Positions 1 through 8,604 of a DNA stretch of 64,000 nt are shown in pieces. Origin of the DNA: an uncultured Acetatifactor sp. (GTDB lineage: Bacteria > Bacillota > Clostridia > Lachnospirales > Lachnospiraceae); contig CANPXL010000006.1 in the NCBI GenBank assembly GCA_947586055.1, forward strand, positions 1-64,000. The letters are read 5' to 3'. Position 1 is the stretch's first letter. The number at the start of each line of letters is the position of its first letter. The notes beneath the pieces were generated by a model. That model was not told where the DNA came from and searched no databases. It was given only the letters and a program-made list of their open reading frames with translations. The translations under genes and the position numbers were made by a program.

Positions 1-111
1 AGTGGCTTCTATGCTTTTTTATTGCCTATATTATTGAATTTTCAAGGTTCAACACACCTTTTCGGTGTGGGAAGTTTGAGTTAATAAGTAGTGAACGGAG
101 GAAATAAATCA
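1..111. other. Upstream non-coding segment
   Basis: No open frame is convincing here. A small hairpin (CACACC at 53-58 pairing with GGTGTG at 64-69) and the dyad TTGAATTTTCAA (34-45) lie just upstream of the first gene. The segment is AT-rich like the next 4 kb. The hairpin could end an upstream transcript, but no T-tract follows it. Confidence 0.4.
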
Positions 112-1578
112 ATGCAGATTGATCCAACAAAATTAATTGGAGAGACAACTGAATATGATAAAAAGCGCAGCGTAGAGAGAAAACAGACCAAGAGTTGGCT
201 GAAAAGCGTCAGCGCCTTTGCAAATAGTTCTGGTGGAACTTTGATTTGGGGCATTACCAATGAGAACGAAATTGTCGGGTTAGAAGATGCTGAGTCGGAT
301 GCGGAGTTTATAAGTGAGACGATTAAAGCGAAAATTGATTCTATGCCCAACATAAACTTGCGTTTTCATATGGAAGATAATAAAAAATTGCTTCTTCTTG
401 ATGTATATGCAGGGAAAGAAACACCTTACTATTATGTGGGAGAGGGAAATCGCACAGCCTACATTCGATTGGGCAATGAAAGCGTTCCGGCAGACAATAT
501 TACATTAAAGCGTTTAGTCCTTCGGGGAGCAAATCGCTCCTATGACAGCCTTGTTTCAGAATATAATTTTGAAAATATGGCATTTACCAAGGTGCGTTCG
601 GTTTATAAGTACAAGACCGGCAGAAGTTTTGAAGATAATGATTATGAGTCTTGGGGAATTATAGATGAAAAAGGCAATCTCACTAATGCAGGAGCATTGT
701 TGGCGGATGAATCGCCAATACGTCATTCAAGAGTGTTTTGTACCCGTTGGAATGGTTTGGATAAGGCGCATGGGTTAATGGATGCCATTGATGACGAAGA
801 ATATAGTGGCGGATTAGTAAATCTTTTACAGGATAGTCTTAAATTTGTGGAAAGAAATACGAAGAAGTCGTGGAGAAAAACGGGACGCGGAAGGATTGAA
901 ATGCCGGATTATCCGGATGATGCTGTATTGGAAGGGATTGTAAATGCGCTTATCCATAGAGATTATTTAGAATTGGGAAGCGAAGTCCATATAGATATGT
1001 TTGACAATAGGCTTGAAATCTATTCACCGGGCGGAATGCCGGATGGCCGCAGGGTGCAGGATCTGGATTTGAGGAATGTATCTTCCAGAAGGCGCAATCC
1101 TGTCATTGCCGATATATTTAATCGGTTGCAATATATGGATCGCCGAGGGAGTGGTTTTAAGAAGATTTTGAATTCTTATGAATTTCAAGAGCATTATACA
1201 GAAGATATGAAACCGGAGTTTCGGTCGAGTAATAGTGAATTTTGGTTAATATTGAAAAATTTGAATTATAGTTTGAAAGATACGAGTAGTGACTCGTCAG
1301 AAGAAGGCATTGATAAGAAAGTGCCGATAAAAAATACCGATAAAAAAATGCCGATAAAAAATGCCGATAAAAAAGTGCCGATAAAGACACAACAGCAGCT
1401 AGAGAAAATTCTCCAACATTTATCGGAACAGTCGGAATGCACATGTAAAGATGTTTGTACCCTTTTGGAAGTCCAAGAGCGCAGAGCGAGACGACTTCTT
1501 CAAGAACTGCAAGAACAAGGCAGAATAGAAGCGATTGGTGCAAATAAGACAAGGCGATATAGGTTGATCAAGGAATAA
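112..1578 (+). CDS. AlbA_2/Schlafen-type ATP-binding protein with C-terminal winged helix
   Basis: Predicted cytoplasmic regulator of the AlbA_2 (divergent AAA-4/Schlafen) family, often found in accessory and mobile DNA. The N-terminal ~120 residues show the AlbA_2 pattern (E-x-K near residue 20, ANSSGGTLIWGI). Residues about 255-360 match the HATPase_c_4 ATP-binding region (GIVNALIHRDY, LEIYSPGG, RRGSGFKK). A lysine-rich linker carries three copies of a DKKxPIKN unit (about 1312-1386), followed by a probable winged helix. An in-frame GTG lies at 91, but ATG 112 has GGAGGAA at a good distance and the conserved sequence begins there. The substrate or target is unknown. The gene is AT-rich compared with the core genes downstream, which suggests acquisition. 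Confidence 0.85.
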   Translation: MQIDPTKLIGETTEYDKKRSVERKQTKSWLKSVSAFANSSGGTLIWGITNENEIVGLEDAESDAEFISETIKAKIDSMPNINLRFHMEDNKKLLLLDVYAGKETPYYYVGEGNRTAYIRLGNESVPADNITLKRLVLRGANRSYDSLVSEYNFENMAFTKVRSVYKYKTGRSFEDNDYESWGIIDEKGNLTNAGALLADESPIRHSRVFCTRWNGLDKAHGLMDAIDDEEYSGGLVNLLQDSLKFVERNTKKSWRKTGRGRIEMPDYPDDAVLEGIVNALIHRDYLELGSEVHIDMFDNRLEIYSPGGMPDGRRVQDLDLRNVSSRRRNPVIADIFNRLQYMDRRGSGFKKILNSYEFQEHYTEDMKPEFRSSNSEFWLILKNLNYSLKDTSSDSSEEGIDKKVPIKNTDKKMPIKNADKKVPIKTQQQLEKILQHLSEQSECTCKDVCTLLEVQERRARRLLQELQEQGRIEAIGANKTRRYRLIKE

Positions 1579-2028
1579 GTGAGGGGAATTGGAAGGAAAA
1601 GGACGTGCGGCTAGGTATTATAAAAATAAATGCGTTTAAATGCGTTTTTTTGAGTGGAAACGCATTTAAACGCAAATGGACGCAATTCGTCCTGTGATAA
1701 CACCATGATAACAAAAAATCCAAAAACCTCAGATACAAGGCGCATATCCGAGAAAAAAGTGTTGAAAATACCCTTAAAATTACCTATAAACATAACGGTT
1801 TCCGGCGCAAAAGTCCGTGAGGGTGGTAAAACAGTTGGAGTCCGCCTCCCAACGCAAAACACTTGCATTTCAGAACAAATTGTGGTATCCTGTCAAATGA
1901 CAAAAATAAATACTGCACATAATGACACATGTAGTGCTTGGCACGTAAATCTGATTACAGAGTATGTTTTACGGCGTCGGGTTGCTGTATGTGTTTTTTT
2001 GTGCTCAAACGGGAGGAGAAAATTTATT
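1579..2028. other. 450-bp intergenic interval with large inverted repeat
   Basis: No supported gene. It holds a 17-bp perfect inverted repeat (1631-1647 with 1658-1674) and a second hairpin, GGACG-CAATT-CGTCC at 1678-1692. The open frames crossing it in both directions lack ribosome sites and recognisable motifs. The position after a stop codon suggests a terminator or the end of an inserted segment. Confidence 0.5.
1631..1674. terminator. Large inverted repeat, probable terminator
   Basis: TGCGTTTAAATGCGTTT at 1631-1647 is the exact reverse complement of 1658-1674, with a 10-base loop, 53 bp after the AlbA_2 gene. The stem is long and symmetric and could work in either direction. There is no clean T-tract outside the stem on the plus side, so a purely structural or mobile-element role is also possible. 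Confidence 0.45.
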
Positions 2029-2728
2029 ATGCCAAGAAATCAATTTCAAAGAATGGTGTATGCGTTTATCACAGTCGTGATAACAGTACATGCTTATGTG
2101 TTTTACAGCCTGTATGTCGTAAACGGAAGCGCCCTGATGGAAATGAACCAAACCACAGGCATCATCGAGGCGCTTAACAAACAGGGGGGGAGTTTATATG
2201 TGTGGGACATATCTGCCTCTTTGGGCGTGCATCCTTATTGAGTTCTGCTTCGCATATTTGCTGGAAAATCTTGTTGGAAGTCCCGCTTCCTTTAAACTGG
2301 CGAGCAGGATTTTTAACCCTGCCAAGAACCATCCGATGATATTTGAGACGGCGATTATATGCGCGACTGTCGGTATTATGTGCCCTGCGATGAGCTTGAT
2401 TGCCGCATTCCTCTATTACCCATACTATACGGGCTTTCGTGTTTTTACATTGCTTGCAAATTGGTTAAAACTGGTTTGCTTTAACTTCCCTTTTGCGTTT
2501 TTTACACAGTTGTTTTTCATACAGCCTGCCGTGAGGGTTCTTTTCAAAACGCTTTTCAGAAAAGAGATCAAAAAGCGGGAACAGCAGGAAATGGGCTCGC
2601 AGCCTGAAAATGAGCAGGAAGTTATACTGGATATCTTCAGGCGTATGGATGAGATCCAAGAAGAAATAGCACATGAACATCGCCGCAGGAAAGCGCTGGA
2701 GGAAGATGTACATAAGATGGTAAGATGA
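2029..2728 (+). pseudogene. DUF2798-type membrane protein gene, frameshifted in a G run
   Basis: Two plus-strand frames together encode one membrane protein. The first (ATG 2029, GGGAGGAG at 2011-2018) gives a start helix like FITVVITVHAYVFYSLYVV and reads to KQGG. The second continues in another frame with YLPLW, LENLVGSP, ETAIICATVGIMCP and ANWLKLVCFNFPFAF, then a charged coiled tail. The switch falls in a run of seven G at 2184-2190; six G would restore a continuous frame of about 232 residues. From memory the joined product resembles DUF2798 proteins with several membrane helices. One extra base could be a true mutation, phase variation or a base-calling error. Confidence 0.75.
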
Positions 2729-3143
2729 ACCGCACATCCTCTTTGGAGTTAAACCGTCACGAAATCCAGCAACGCACACCGGTGGGCTGGCTCGAACGGC
2801 TCCGCCAGGGTGTCCTGCATCAGCCGGCGCTGCAATAATCGTATAAGAGTAAGGGCTTCCGACGTCAGCAATTGACATTGAAAGCCCGTTGTTTCAAGCC
2901 TTTTTCGGCACTTCTGCGCCGAAGAAGGTTTTTTGCTTGTATCAAACGCGGCGGGCTCAACACTTAACATTTTCGTGATATTTGCCAAATATTGGAAAGG
3001 GGGATAAAAAACAGGGAGAGGTTATTGACTCTCAACCATACATTACGCTTATAATGTGTCCTGTAAGATATCTTATGTGAGACGACAGCCCTTTTTGCCG
3101 CCTTTCCTTTCACCTGTGAAGAACGATAAGGAGAAGAGAAAAA
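2729..3143. other. 415-bp interval before the MerR gene
   Basis: No gene is well supported. A minus-strand frame of 79 codons (2749-2988) begins at TTG without a ribosome site; I do not recognise its product and it may be a remnant. The right part holds the merR promoter (3025-3055) and a perfect 12-bp palindrome, TAAGATATCTTA, at 3064-3075 near the expected transcript start. Confidence 0.4.
3025..3055 (+). promoter_or_regulatory. Promoter with 19-bp spacer (MerR-type)
   Basis: TTGACT at 3025-3030 and TATAAT at 3050-3055 are separated by 19 bp, longer than the usual 17. Over-long 19-20 bp spacers are the hallmark of promoters untwisted by MerR-family activators, and the next gene is a MerR regulator. 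This suggests autoregulation. I see no strong dyad inside the spacer. Confidence 0.6.
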
Positions 3144-4217
3144 ATGAAGATTGGAGATTTTGCCAGATTATGCGGCACCCGGATTTCCATCCTGCAGCAT
3201 TATGATAAGGTTGGGGTACTGCGTCCGATATACACGGACAGGTTCACCAACTATCGGTACTATGATCCGTCTCAGGCTGTTTCCTTTGAACGGATCAGGC
3301 AGTTAAAGGCGGTGGGATTTACCCTCACGGAAATCAAACGGATTCTGTATACAGATGTGGAACTGTCGGAAGTATTTGAAAAAAGAAAAGCTGTCCTGGA
3401 ACGACAGCTGAGCATGTTGGAGCAACTGAAAAAAGACATATCAGGAGGTACAAGTATGGAACAAAGCTATAAGCCCTTGATTGAAGACATCGACCTTCCC
3501 TTTGAAAATGATGAGGAGGTCATCGGTAAATGGCTGTATCTGGGAGAAGAAGACAGCCTGACGCCTTCTCCTTTGCCGGGAGATAAAAATCATTGTCTCT
3601 ATTTTCTGCCCAATGGGGAATACTACTGGTGTTATGGATGGACCAGGGGAAAGCTGCTGGTAAATACGGGAACGGCCCGCTATGCCAATGATTACCGTGT
3701 GGAAAGGCGGGATGACGGTCTGTATATGACCATCTATTTTAAATCCATGGATTATCCCCAGACGGGGGAAACCACCCCCATGATGCTGCGCAAGATCGAC
3801 AGCAGGCGCTATTCCGCCGAAGAGATTGCGCGGAAGGATGATATCAACAAACCCTTTCTGAATGATAAAAGGGTGATCGGGAAATGGAAGGCCTGCGGCT
3901 TTCTTGATGCTTCCTCCGGAAAGGACAGAGCGTTTGCCCTCTCCAGACTTCAAAAGATTCCCCTCTATTTCAAGGAAATCATATTTTCGGAAGGCGGTCA
4001 TTGTGCATCTTTGTATGGGGAAAAGTGGATACAGGGCGATGAAATGCAGGTCTGGACGAAAGGGTATGTCCTGCGGAAATGGAACAGCACCGCATGCGCT
4101 TATGAGATCAGACACGCAGACGGCAGGGAATATCTTATCATGGAGTGGAAAAGCGGCGATTACAGTTGGGGCGGCTATGATACGGATTATTATGTATTTT
4201 TAAGAGAAACAGAATAA
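3144..4217 (+). CDS. MerR-family regulator with two duplicated C-terminal modules
   Basis: Transcription regulator. Residues 1-70 are a MerR winged helix-turn-helix (MKIGDFARL, LQHYDKVGVL, NYRYYD, QLKAVGFTLTEIKRIL), followed by the dimerisation helix to about residue 100. The rest is not the usual GyrI-like effector domain. It contains two similar modules, each opening with a PF-ND-VIGKW pattern (about residues 118 and 237) and rich in aromatic residues, like the small beta modules appended to some Firmicutes MerR proteins and BlaR1-like peptidases. It likely binds an unknown ligand. Start ATG 3144 follows AAGGAGAAG. It sits alone between its own promoter and a terminator; the target genes are not evident. 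Confidence 0.8.
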   Translation: MKIGDFARLCGTRISILQHYDKVGVLRPIYTDRFTNYRYYDPSQAVSFERIRQLKAVGFTLTEIKRILYTDVELSEVFEKRKAVLERQLSMLEQLKKDISGGTSMEQSYKPLIEDIDLPFENDEEVIGKWLYLGEEDSLTPSPLPGDKNHCLYFLPNGEYYWCYGWTRGKLLVNTGTARYANDYRVERRDDGLYMTIYFKSMDYPQTGETTPMMLRKIDSRRYSAEEIARKDDINKPFLNDKRVIGKWKACGFLDASSGKDRAFALSRLQKIPLYFKEIIFSEGGHCASLYGEKWIQGDEMQVWTKGYVLRKWNSTACAYEIRHADGREYLIMEWKSGDYSWGGYDTDYYVFLRETE

Positions 4218-4235
4218 GTAAGATAGCCGGCCGGG

Positions 4236-4263
4236 CAGGCTGCCGAAGAAAAACGGCAGCCTG
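4236..4263 (+). terminator. Rho-independent terminator after merR-type gene
   Basis: CAGGCTGCCG (4236-4245) pairs with CGGCAGCCTG (4254-4263) around an 8-base A-rich loop, followed by TCTTTG. The stem is strong and the T-tract is weak. It lies 19 bp after the stop codon. Confidence 0.7.
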
Positions 4264-4347
4264 TCTTTGACTGTGTCTGCAGAAAGAGGGCGGGGAGCGT
4301 TAAAAAAGATCGATTGTTGTAATTTGATAGTAAAAAAATTGGAGGTG

Positions 4348-4487
4348 TGGTATAATGATTCTGCTGACGCAGAATCCATGGCTATTTCATAGCCATGATG
4401 CCGCTGCGCGGCATATTATACCAATTCACCGCTTGAAAAGTAAATGCCGCTAACGCGGCGCTTCCTTTTCTGCGCTTGTGGTATAAT
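4348..4487. repeat. Compact cloverleaf-forming intergenic element
   Basis: TGGTATAAT at 4348-4356 is inverted at 4415-4423 and enclosed between them are three back-to-back hairpins: 4357-4376 (8-bp stem, TGAC loop), 4377-4397 (9-bp stem, TTC loop) and 4398-4414 (7-bp stem, TGC loop). No base is left unpaired at the four-way junction. A third TGGTATAAT at 4479-4487 can instead pair with 4415-4423, enclosing GAAAAG/CTTTTC and GCCGC-TAAC-GCGGC stems. Each TGGTATAAT also matches an extended -10 promoter (TGnTATAAT). It may be a miniature mobile or repeated element, or a regulatory switch before the SGNH gene. Confidence 0.7.
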
Positions 4488-4562
4488 AAATCGGAATGAT
4501 TACAGATCTGGGATTCTGGGGGCCTTACAGAGGTACGGCCCTCCGATATGAGCGGAGCAGAT

Positions 4563-5972
4563 ATGAAAAAAAGCGCTTTGTTTTTTGTAAAATGCATTTG
4601 TTTTTTTAGCTTGTTGGGACTGGTGGTCTTTGTTGTCTACGACGTGCTGAAATGGAAGGATACCACCGGAGATTATCTGTCTTCTGTAGAACAGCTCTAT
4701 GCGACGGAGGATGATCTGATCGACGTGGTTTTTGTGGGCAGCAGTCATTGCTATTGCGGAGTTTATCCTTCGGTCCTCTGGCAACAGTACGGGATCGCCG
4801 CCTTTGATATGTCCGTGTCCAGCCAGGACAAGAATTCTTCCTTTCATGATCTTGTGGAGCTTTATAAGACCCAGAGTCCGTCGGTGATCTTTGTGGATCT
4901 GCATGCGCTTACCTATGACCAGCATCTTGTGGAGGCCAATGTTTATCGGAATTATCTTTCGTTAAGAACCTCACCCAATTCCGTCGCTTTAGTCAACGCA
5001 TATATCGATCAGGAGGAAAGGGGTTCTTTTTATCTGCGATTCCCCATTATCCATACCCGATACCGGGAACTGAAAAAATATGATTTTCTCCAGTATCCGC
5101 CGAATACGTTCGGCAGAGGGGAGTCGTATATCAGTGAGAAGCTTGGAACTTCATGGGCGGATTCTGCGGCGCTCAATGACCGCACAGTGGGGGAACTGAG
5201 CGATCTGAACAGACAGTGGCTGCTGGATCTGATCGAGCTGGCAGAGGAACACGGAACCGCGATTGAATTTATGGTGCTGCCTTACGCCAGAAGTCCTTTC
5301 CAGCAGGAAATCTTTAATGCCGCGCAGGAGGTGCTGAACGAACTGCAGTATTCCTATACGGATTTCAATCAGCTGCTGGATGAACTGGGGCTTGATCTTG
5401 CGAACGATTATGTGGACCCGGAGCACATGAATGCCTATGGCGCCCGGAAAGTATCGGAGTATCTCGGGAGAACCATTGCGGCCGAATACGACCTGCCGGA
5501 CCATAGAGAAGACGAGAGATACTGGCAGTGGGACGCCGACTGTCGATGGTGCGAAAACAACGGATTAAGCATCTGGCTTTCCGGGGTTTCCAACCCTGTG
5601 TATTATGCGTCCGGGATAAAACGGTATACGGATGGGATAACGCTGGTAAGCCTGGACGGCGATTATCTGGATTCGGAGACGGATTATTTTGAGATTCTGA
5701 AACCTCTGGGAATGCGCTATGAAGAATATCTTGCCGGCGGCAAGTGGATCTATCGGGATGGAGCGCTGGAAAAAATCGCGGAGAATGTCATGGGCGCGGA
5801 GGAGGTTTATTATGACCTTGGCCGGTATGATACGGTGAAACTGACCTATGTCGCTCCGCTTTCTCCGGAGAATATCATGATCGGCAGGGAACCTTATCAA
5901 AGCGCGTCGCCCCTGACCTTCATAACGTATGATGCCGTGCTGGAAAAGGTGGTGGCGCAGAGGGCATTTTAG
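4563..5972 (+). CDS. SGNH-fold hydrolase/acyltransferase-like secreted or membrane-anchored protein
   Basis: Likely partner of the MBOAT protein downstream in O-acylating a cell-surface or secreted polymer, like AlgX/AlgJ or DltD. An N-terminal membrane anchor (about residues 5-27) is followed by the SGNH signature: GSSH at residues 59-62 (nucleophile Ser) and DPEH at 285-288, which supplies the catalytic Asp and His. Residues after about 310 form a second, less recognisable beta-rich region. ATG 4563 (AGCGGAG upstream) is preferred to ATG 4548 because the signal anchor starts there. The gap to the MBOAT gene is 42 bp, consistent with one operon. Acyl donor and polymer are not shown by the window. 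Confidence 0.78.
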   Translation: MKKSALFFVKCICFFSLLGLVVFVVYDVLKWKDTTGDYLSSVEQLYATEDDLIDVVFVGSSHCYCGVYPSVLWQQYGIAAFDMSVSSQDKNSSFHDLVELYKTQSPSVIFVDLHALTYDQHLVEANVYRNYLSLRTSPNSVALVNAYIDQEERGSFYLRFPIIHTRYRELKKYDFLQYPPNTFGRGESYISEKLGTSWADSAALNDRTVGELSDLNRQWLLDLIELAEEHGTAIEFMVLPYARSPFQQEIFNAAQEVLNELQYSYTDFNQLLDELGLDLANDYVDPEHMNAYGARKVSEYLGRTIAAEYDLPDHREDERYWQWDADCRWCENNGLSIWLSGVSNPVYYASGIKRYTDGITLVSLDGDYLDSETDYFEILKPLGMRYEEYLAGGKWIYRDGALEKIAENVMGAEEVYYDLGRYDTVKLTYVAPLSPENIMIGREPYQSASPLTFITYDAVLEKVVAQRAF

Positions 5973-6014
5973 ACCTTATGGACCATATATTATACAGGTT
6001 GGAGAATAACGGCT

Positions 6015-7499
6015 ATGCTTTTTAATTCCATTGATTTTATGATCTTTTTTCCTGTAGTTACGCTGATTTACGCCGTCATACCCAGAAAATTGAAGTGTTT
6101 CTGGCTGCTGGCCGCAAGCTATTATTTTTATATGTGCTGGAATGCCAGATATGCGATCCTGATCGCGTTTTCCACGCTGGTTACTTATGGAGCTGCGCTG
6201 GCGGTGGAAAAGATAAAGGGGAAGACCGCGAAAAAATGGGTGATGATCGGCGGCTTTGCGGCAAATCTGGGCGTTCTGTTTTTCTTCAAATACTTTGAAT
6301 TCGCGCTGCAAAATATCAACAAGCTGTTAAACCGCTTTTCCTTTCAGACCATACAGAATCCGTTTGACATCCTGCTGCCGGTGGGAATCTCTTTCTATAC
6401 CTTTCAGGCGCTGGGATATCTGGTCGATGTGTACCGGGGGGACTGCAGGGCGGAGAGGAACCTGCTGCAGTATGCGTTGTTTGTTTCCTTTTTCCCCCAG
6501 CTGGTAGCGGGGCCTATTGAAAGAAGCGGGAATTTGTTCCGCCAGATCCATGAGGTGGGAAAGAAAAAGATGATGTCCCCGGAGGCGGCGACGCAGGGAT
6601 TTATCATGATGCTTTGGGGTCTGTTCATGAAGATGGTTATTGCGGACAGGATCGCCCTTTTTGTGGACAGTGTTTTCGGGCAGAGCTATGCCATAGGAAC
6701 CGTTGAAGCGGCCCTTGGCGCGGCCGCGTTTGCCGTCCAGATTTACTGTGATTTCGGGGGGTATTCCGCCATTGCCATCGGAGCTGCGAAGGTAATGGGA
6801 TTTGAACTGATGGAAAATTTCAATGCGCCGTATTTTTCGACGAGCATTGCGGATTTCTGGCGCAGGTGGCATATTTCTCTCAGCACCTGGTTCCGGGATT
6901 ATGTGTATATTCCCCTGGGCGGGAACCGCGGGACCCGGTTACGGACGTATGGGAATCTGATGATTACCTTTCTCTTAAGCGGACTTTGGCACGGCGCCGC
7001 ATGGACTTATGTGGCGTGGGGAATGCTCCACGGACTTTACCGGGTGGCGGGCGATGCGCTGAAGCCTGTCCGCCGCAAGATCATACAGTTTTTCAGGGTG
7101 AGGACGGATGTGTTCAGCTATCGGCTTGGACAGGTTCTCTGTACGTTTGGGCTGACGTCGTTTGCCTGGATTTTCTTCAGAGCGGAATCCATGGACCGGG
7201 CGTTTCTTTATGTCAGAAATCTTTTCTGCAGGTGGAATCCGTGGGTGCTTTTTGACGAAAGCCTTTATACTTACGGACTGGACCGCAGGGAAGCCGGAAT
7301 CCTGATGGCGGCGCTGGCGGTTCTGTTCCTTGTGGATCTGGTCAGATACCGGAAGGGCCGGAATCTGGGAGAAGCCCTTTGCAGTCAGAACCTTGTTTTC
7401 CGCTGGGCGGTGATGATCCTGCTTGTCGTGTCGGTGATCGTATACGGGGTATACGGGATCGATTTTGACTCCAGCCAGTTTATCTATTTCGCGTTCTGA
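6015..7499 (+). CDS. MBOAT-family O-acyltransferase (AlgI/DltB-like)
   Basis: Polytopic membrane O-acyltransferase that moves an acyl group across the membrane to an extracytoplasmic polymer. It begins MLFNSIDFMIFFP, the usual AlgI-like start, has about ten hydrophobic segments, and contains the conserved motifs SFYTFQALGY, VAGPIER, DFWRRWHISLSTWFRDYVY and SGLWHGAAWTY, with the invariant His at residue 326. Length 494 is typical. It follows the SGNH gene directly and an in-frame lipoprotein gene comes next. No alginate, teichoic acid or capsule biosynthesis gene lies nearby, so the acceptor is open. Confidence 0.92.
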   Translation: MLFNSIDFMIFFPVVTLIYAVIPRKLKCFWLLAASYYFYMCWNARYAILIAFSTLVTYGAALAVEKIKGKTAKKWVMIGGFAANLGVLFFFKYFEFALQNINKLLNRFSFQTIQNPFDILLPVGISFYTFQALGYLVDVYRGDCRAERNLLQYALFVSFFPQLVAGPIERSGNLFRQIHEVGKKKMMSPEAATQGFIMMLWGLFMKMVIADRIALFVDSVFGQSYAIGTVEAALGAAAFAVQIYCDFGGYSAIAIGAAKVMGFELMENFNAPYFSTSIADFWRRWHISLSTWFRDYVYIPLGGNRGTRLRTYGNLMITFLLSGLWHGAAWTYVAWGMLHGLYRVAGDALKPVRRKIIQFFRVRTDVFSYRLGQVLCTFGLTSFAWIFFRAESMDRAFLYVRNLFCRWNPWVLFDESLYTYGLDRREAGILMAALAVLFLVDLVRYRKGRNLGEALCSQNLVFRWAVMILLVVSVIVYGVYGIDFDSSQFIYFAF

Positions 7500-7560
7500 C
7501 GGATACGACAGACGAAGGAGGCGTTTTTGCCATGACGATACGAAAGGAGACCATGTCGAA

Positions 7561-8604
7561 ATGAAACGGATCACAGCCGTGCTGGTCAGCATGATCCTGG
7601 CGCTGGCGGGGTGCTCGGGAAGCGGACGGGAGGAACAGGGCGCTTCGCCGGCCCCCGCCTTTGAAGCGTTGAATGAAACGGTGGACGGAAGGCCCGATCT
7701 CTATCTCATCGTGAAGAATCTTGACAGCAGTTACTGGAAAGTTATGATCGACGGGGCCAGAGACGGCGGAGCTGCCTTTGACTGTAATGTATATTGCAGC
7801 GGGACTTATGTGGAGACCGACTGGGAAGAGCAGAGACGGCTGTTGGACGAAGCCGTGGCCGCGGGGGCGGACGCCGTTCTGCTTGCGCCGGACGATTCTG
7901 TGATGCTTTCGGAAAAAATAGAGGAAGTTTACGGGAAGGGCGTACCGGTCGTGCTTCTTGACACGATGGCAAACACAGACAGTTACGATGTGTGTTACAT
8001 GACGGATAATCTGATGGCGGGGCAGCAGGCGGCGGAGGAGATGATCTCTCAGTTAAGAAAAAGCGGCGTCTCCGACAGCGACGCGATTCAGATCGGTCTG
8101 CAGCTGGGGGCGGCCGCTTCCCAGACGATCAGTGAGAGACTGGCGGGATTTTTCAAATACTGGAGCAAAAACGCTCCCCAGTCATGGAAGATCATCCCTG
8201 ACATAAAATGTAACGACGGCTATCTCGATAAGGCGGTGGAGTGTGCGGAGGAATTTCTGGAGTATCCGGATCTTCGGGGAGTGTTCGGCACCAACAACAG
8301 TTCGACGAGAGGATTTGCCAGAGTGGTCAGGGAGCATGCGCGCAAAGATATTGTTGTTGTGGGATTTGATTATTCCGAAGATATCGCCGCGCTGATCAAT
8401 GACGGCGGGTATGCGGCGTCCACGATTCTTCAGAGGCAGTATTACATGAGCTATACCGGCGTTGAAACCGCGCGGAAGCTGATAGACGGAGAAAGCGTTC
8501 CCGCAAAGTTTGTGGATATGGGAGTTGTCGTGGTAAACGAGGAAACGATCAATCAGGCAGAGGTTCAGGAAGTGCTGTCATACAGCGGAGCGGACGGGTT
8601 ATGA
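7561..8604 (+). CDS. Lipoprotein sugar-type solute-binding protein (Peripla_BP_4)
   Basis: Extracytoplasmic ligand-binding lipoprotein of the ribose/galactose-binding fold. A signal peptide ends in the lipobox LALAGC, with Cys18 the lipidated residue. The mature part shows the type I periplasmic binding pattern (KNLDSSYWKVMIDGARDGG, AVAAGADAVLLAP, VPVVLLDT, GVFGTNNSSTRGFARV, VVVGFDYSEDIAALI). No ABC permease or ATPase follows. Its stop overlaps the start of a membrane diguanylate cyclase (ATGA), so the two are translated together and the protein may present its ligand to that sensor. Start ATG 7561 has AAAGGAGA upstream; longer in-frame starts lie inside the MBOAT gene. Confidence 0.88.
   Translation: MKRITAVLVSMILALAGCSGSGREEQGASPAPAFEALNETVDGRPDLYLIVKNLDSSYWKVMIDGARDGGAAFDCNVYCSGTYVETDWEEQRRLLDEAVAAGADAVLLAPDDSVMLSEKIEEVYGKGVPVVLLDTMANTDSYDVCYMTDNLMAGQQAAEEMISQLRKSGVSDSDAIQIGLQLGAAASQTISERLAGFFKYWSKNAPQSWKIIPDIKCNDGYLDKAVECAEEFLEYPDLRGVFGTNNSSTRGFARVVREHARKDIVVVGFDYSEDIAALINDGGYAASTILQRQYYMSYTGVETARKLIDGESVPAKFVDMGVVVVNEETINQAEVQEVLSYSGADGL

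Noticed and set aside
1654-2028. Upstream 125 codons joined to the DUF2798 frame
   Set aside because: The conserved membrane protein starts at ATG 2029 with its own ribosome site; the extension crosses an inverted repeat and has no conserved feature.
2749-2988. 79-codon minus-strand frame before the MerR gene
   Set aside because: TTG start, no ribosome site and no recognised family. It may be a remnant, so it is mentioned only in the interval note.
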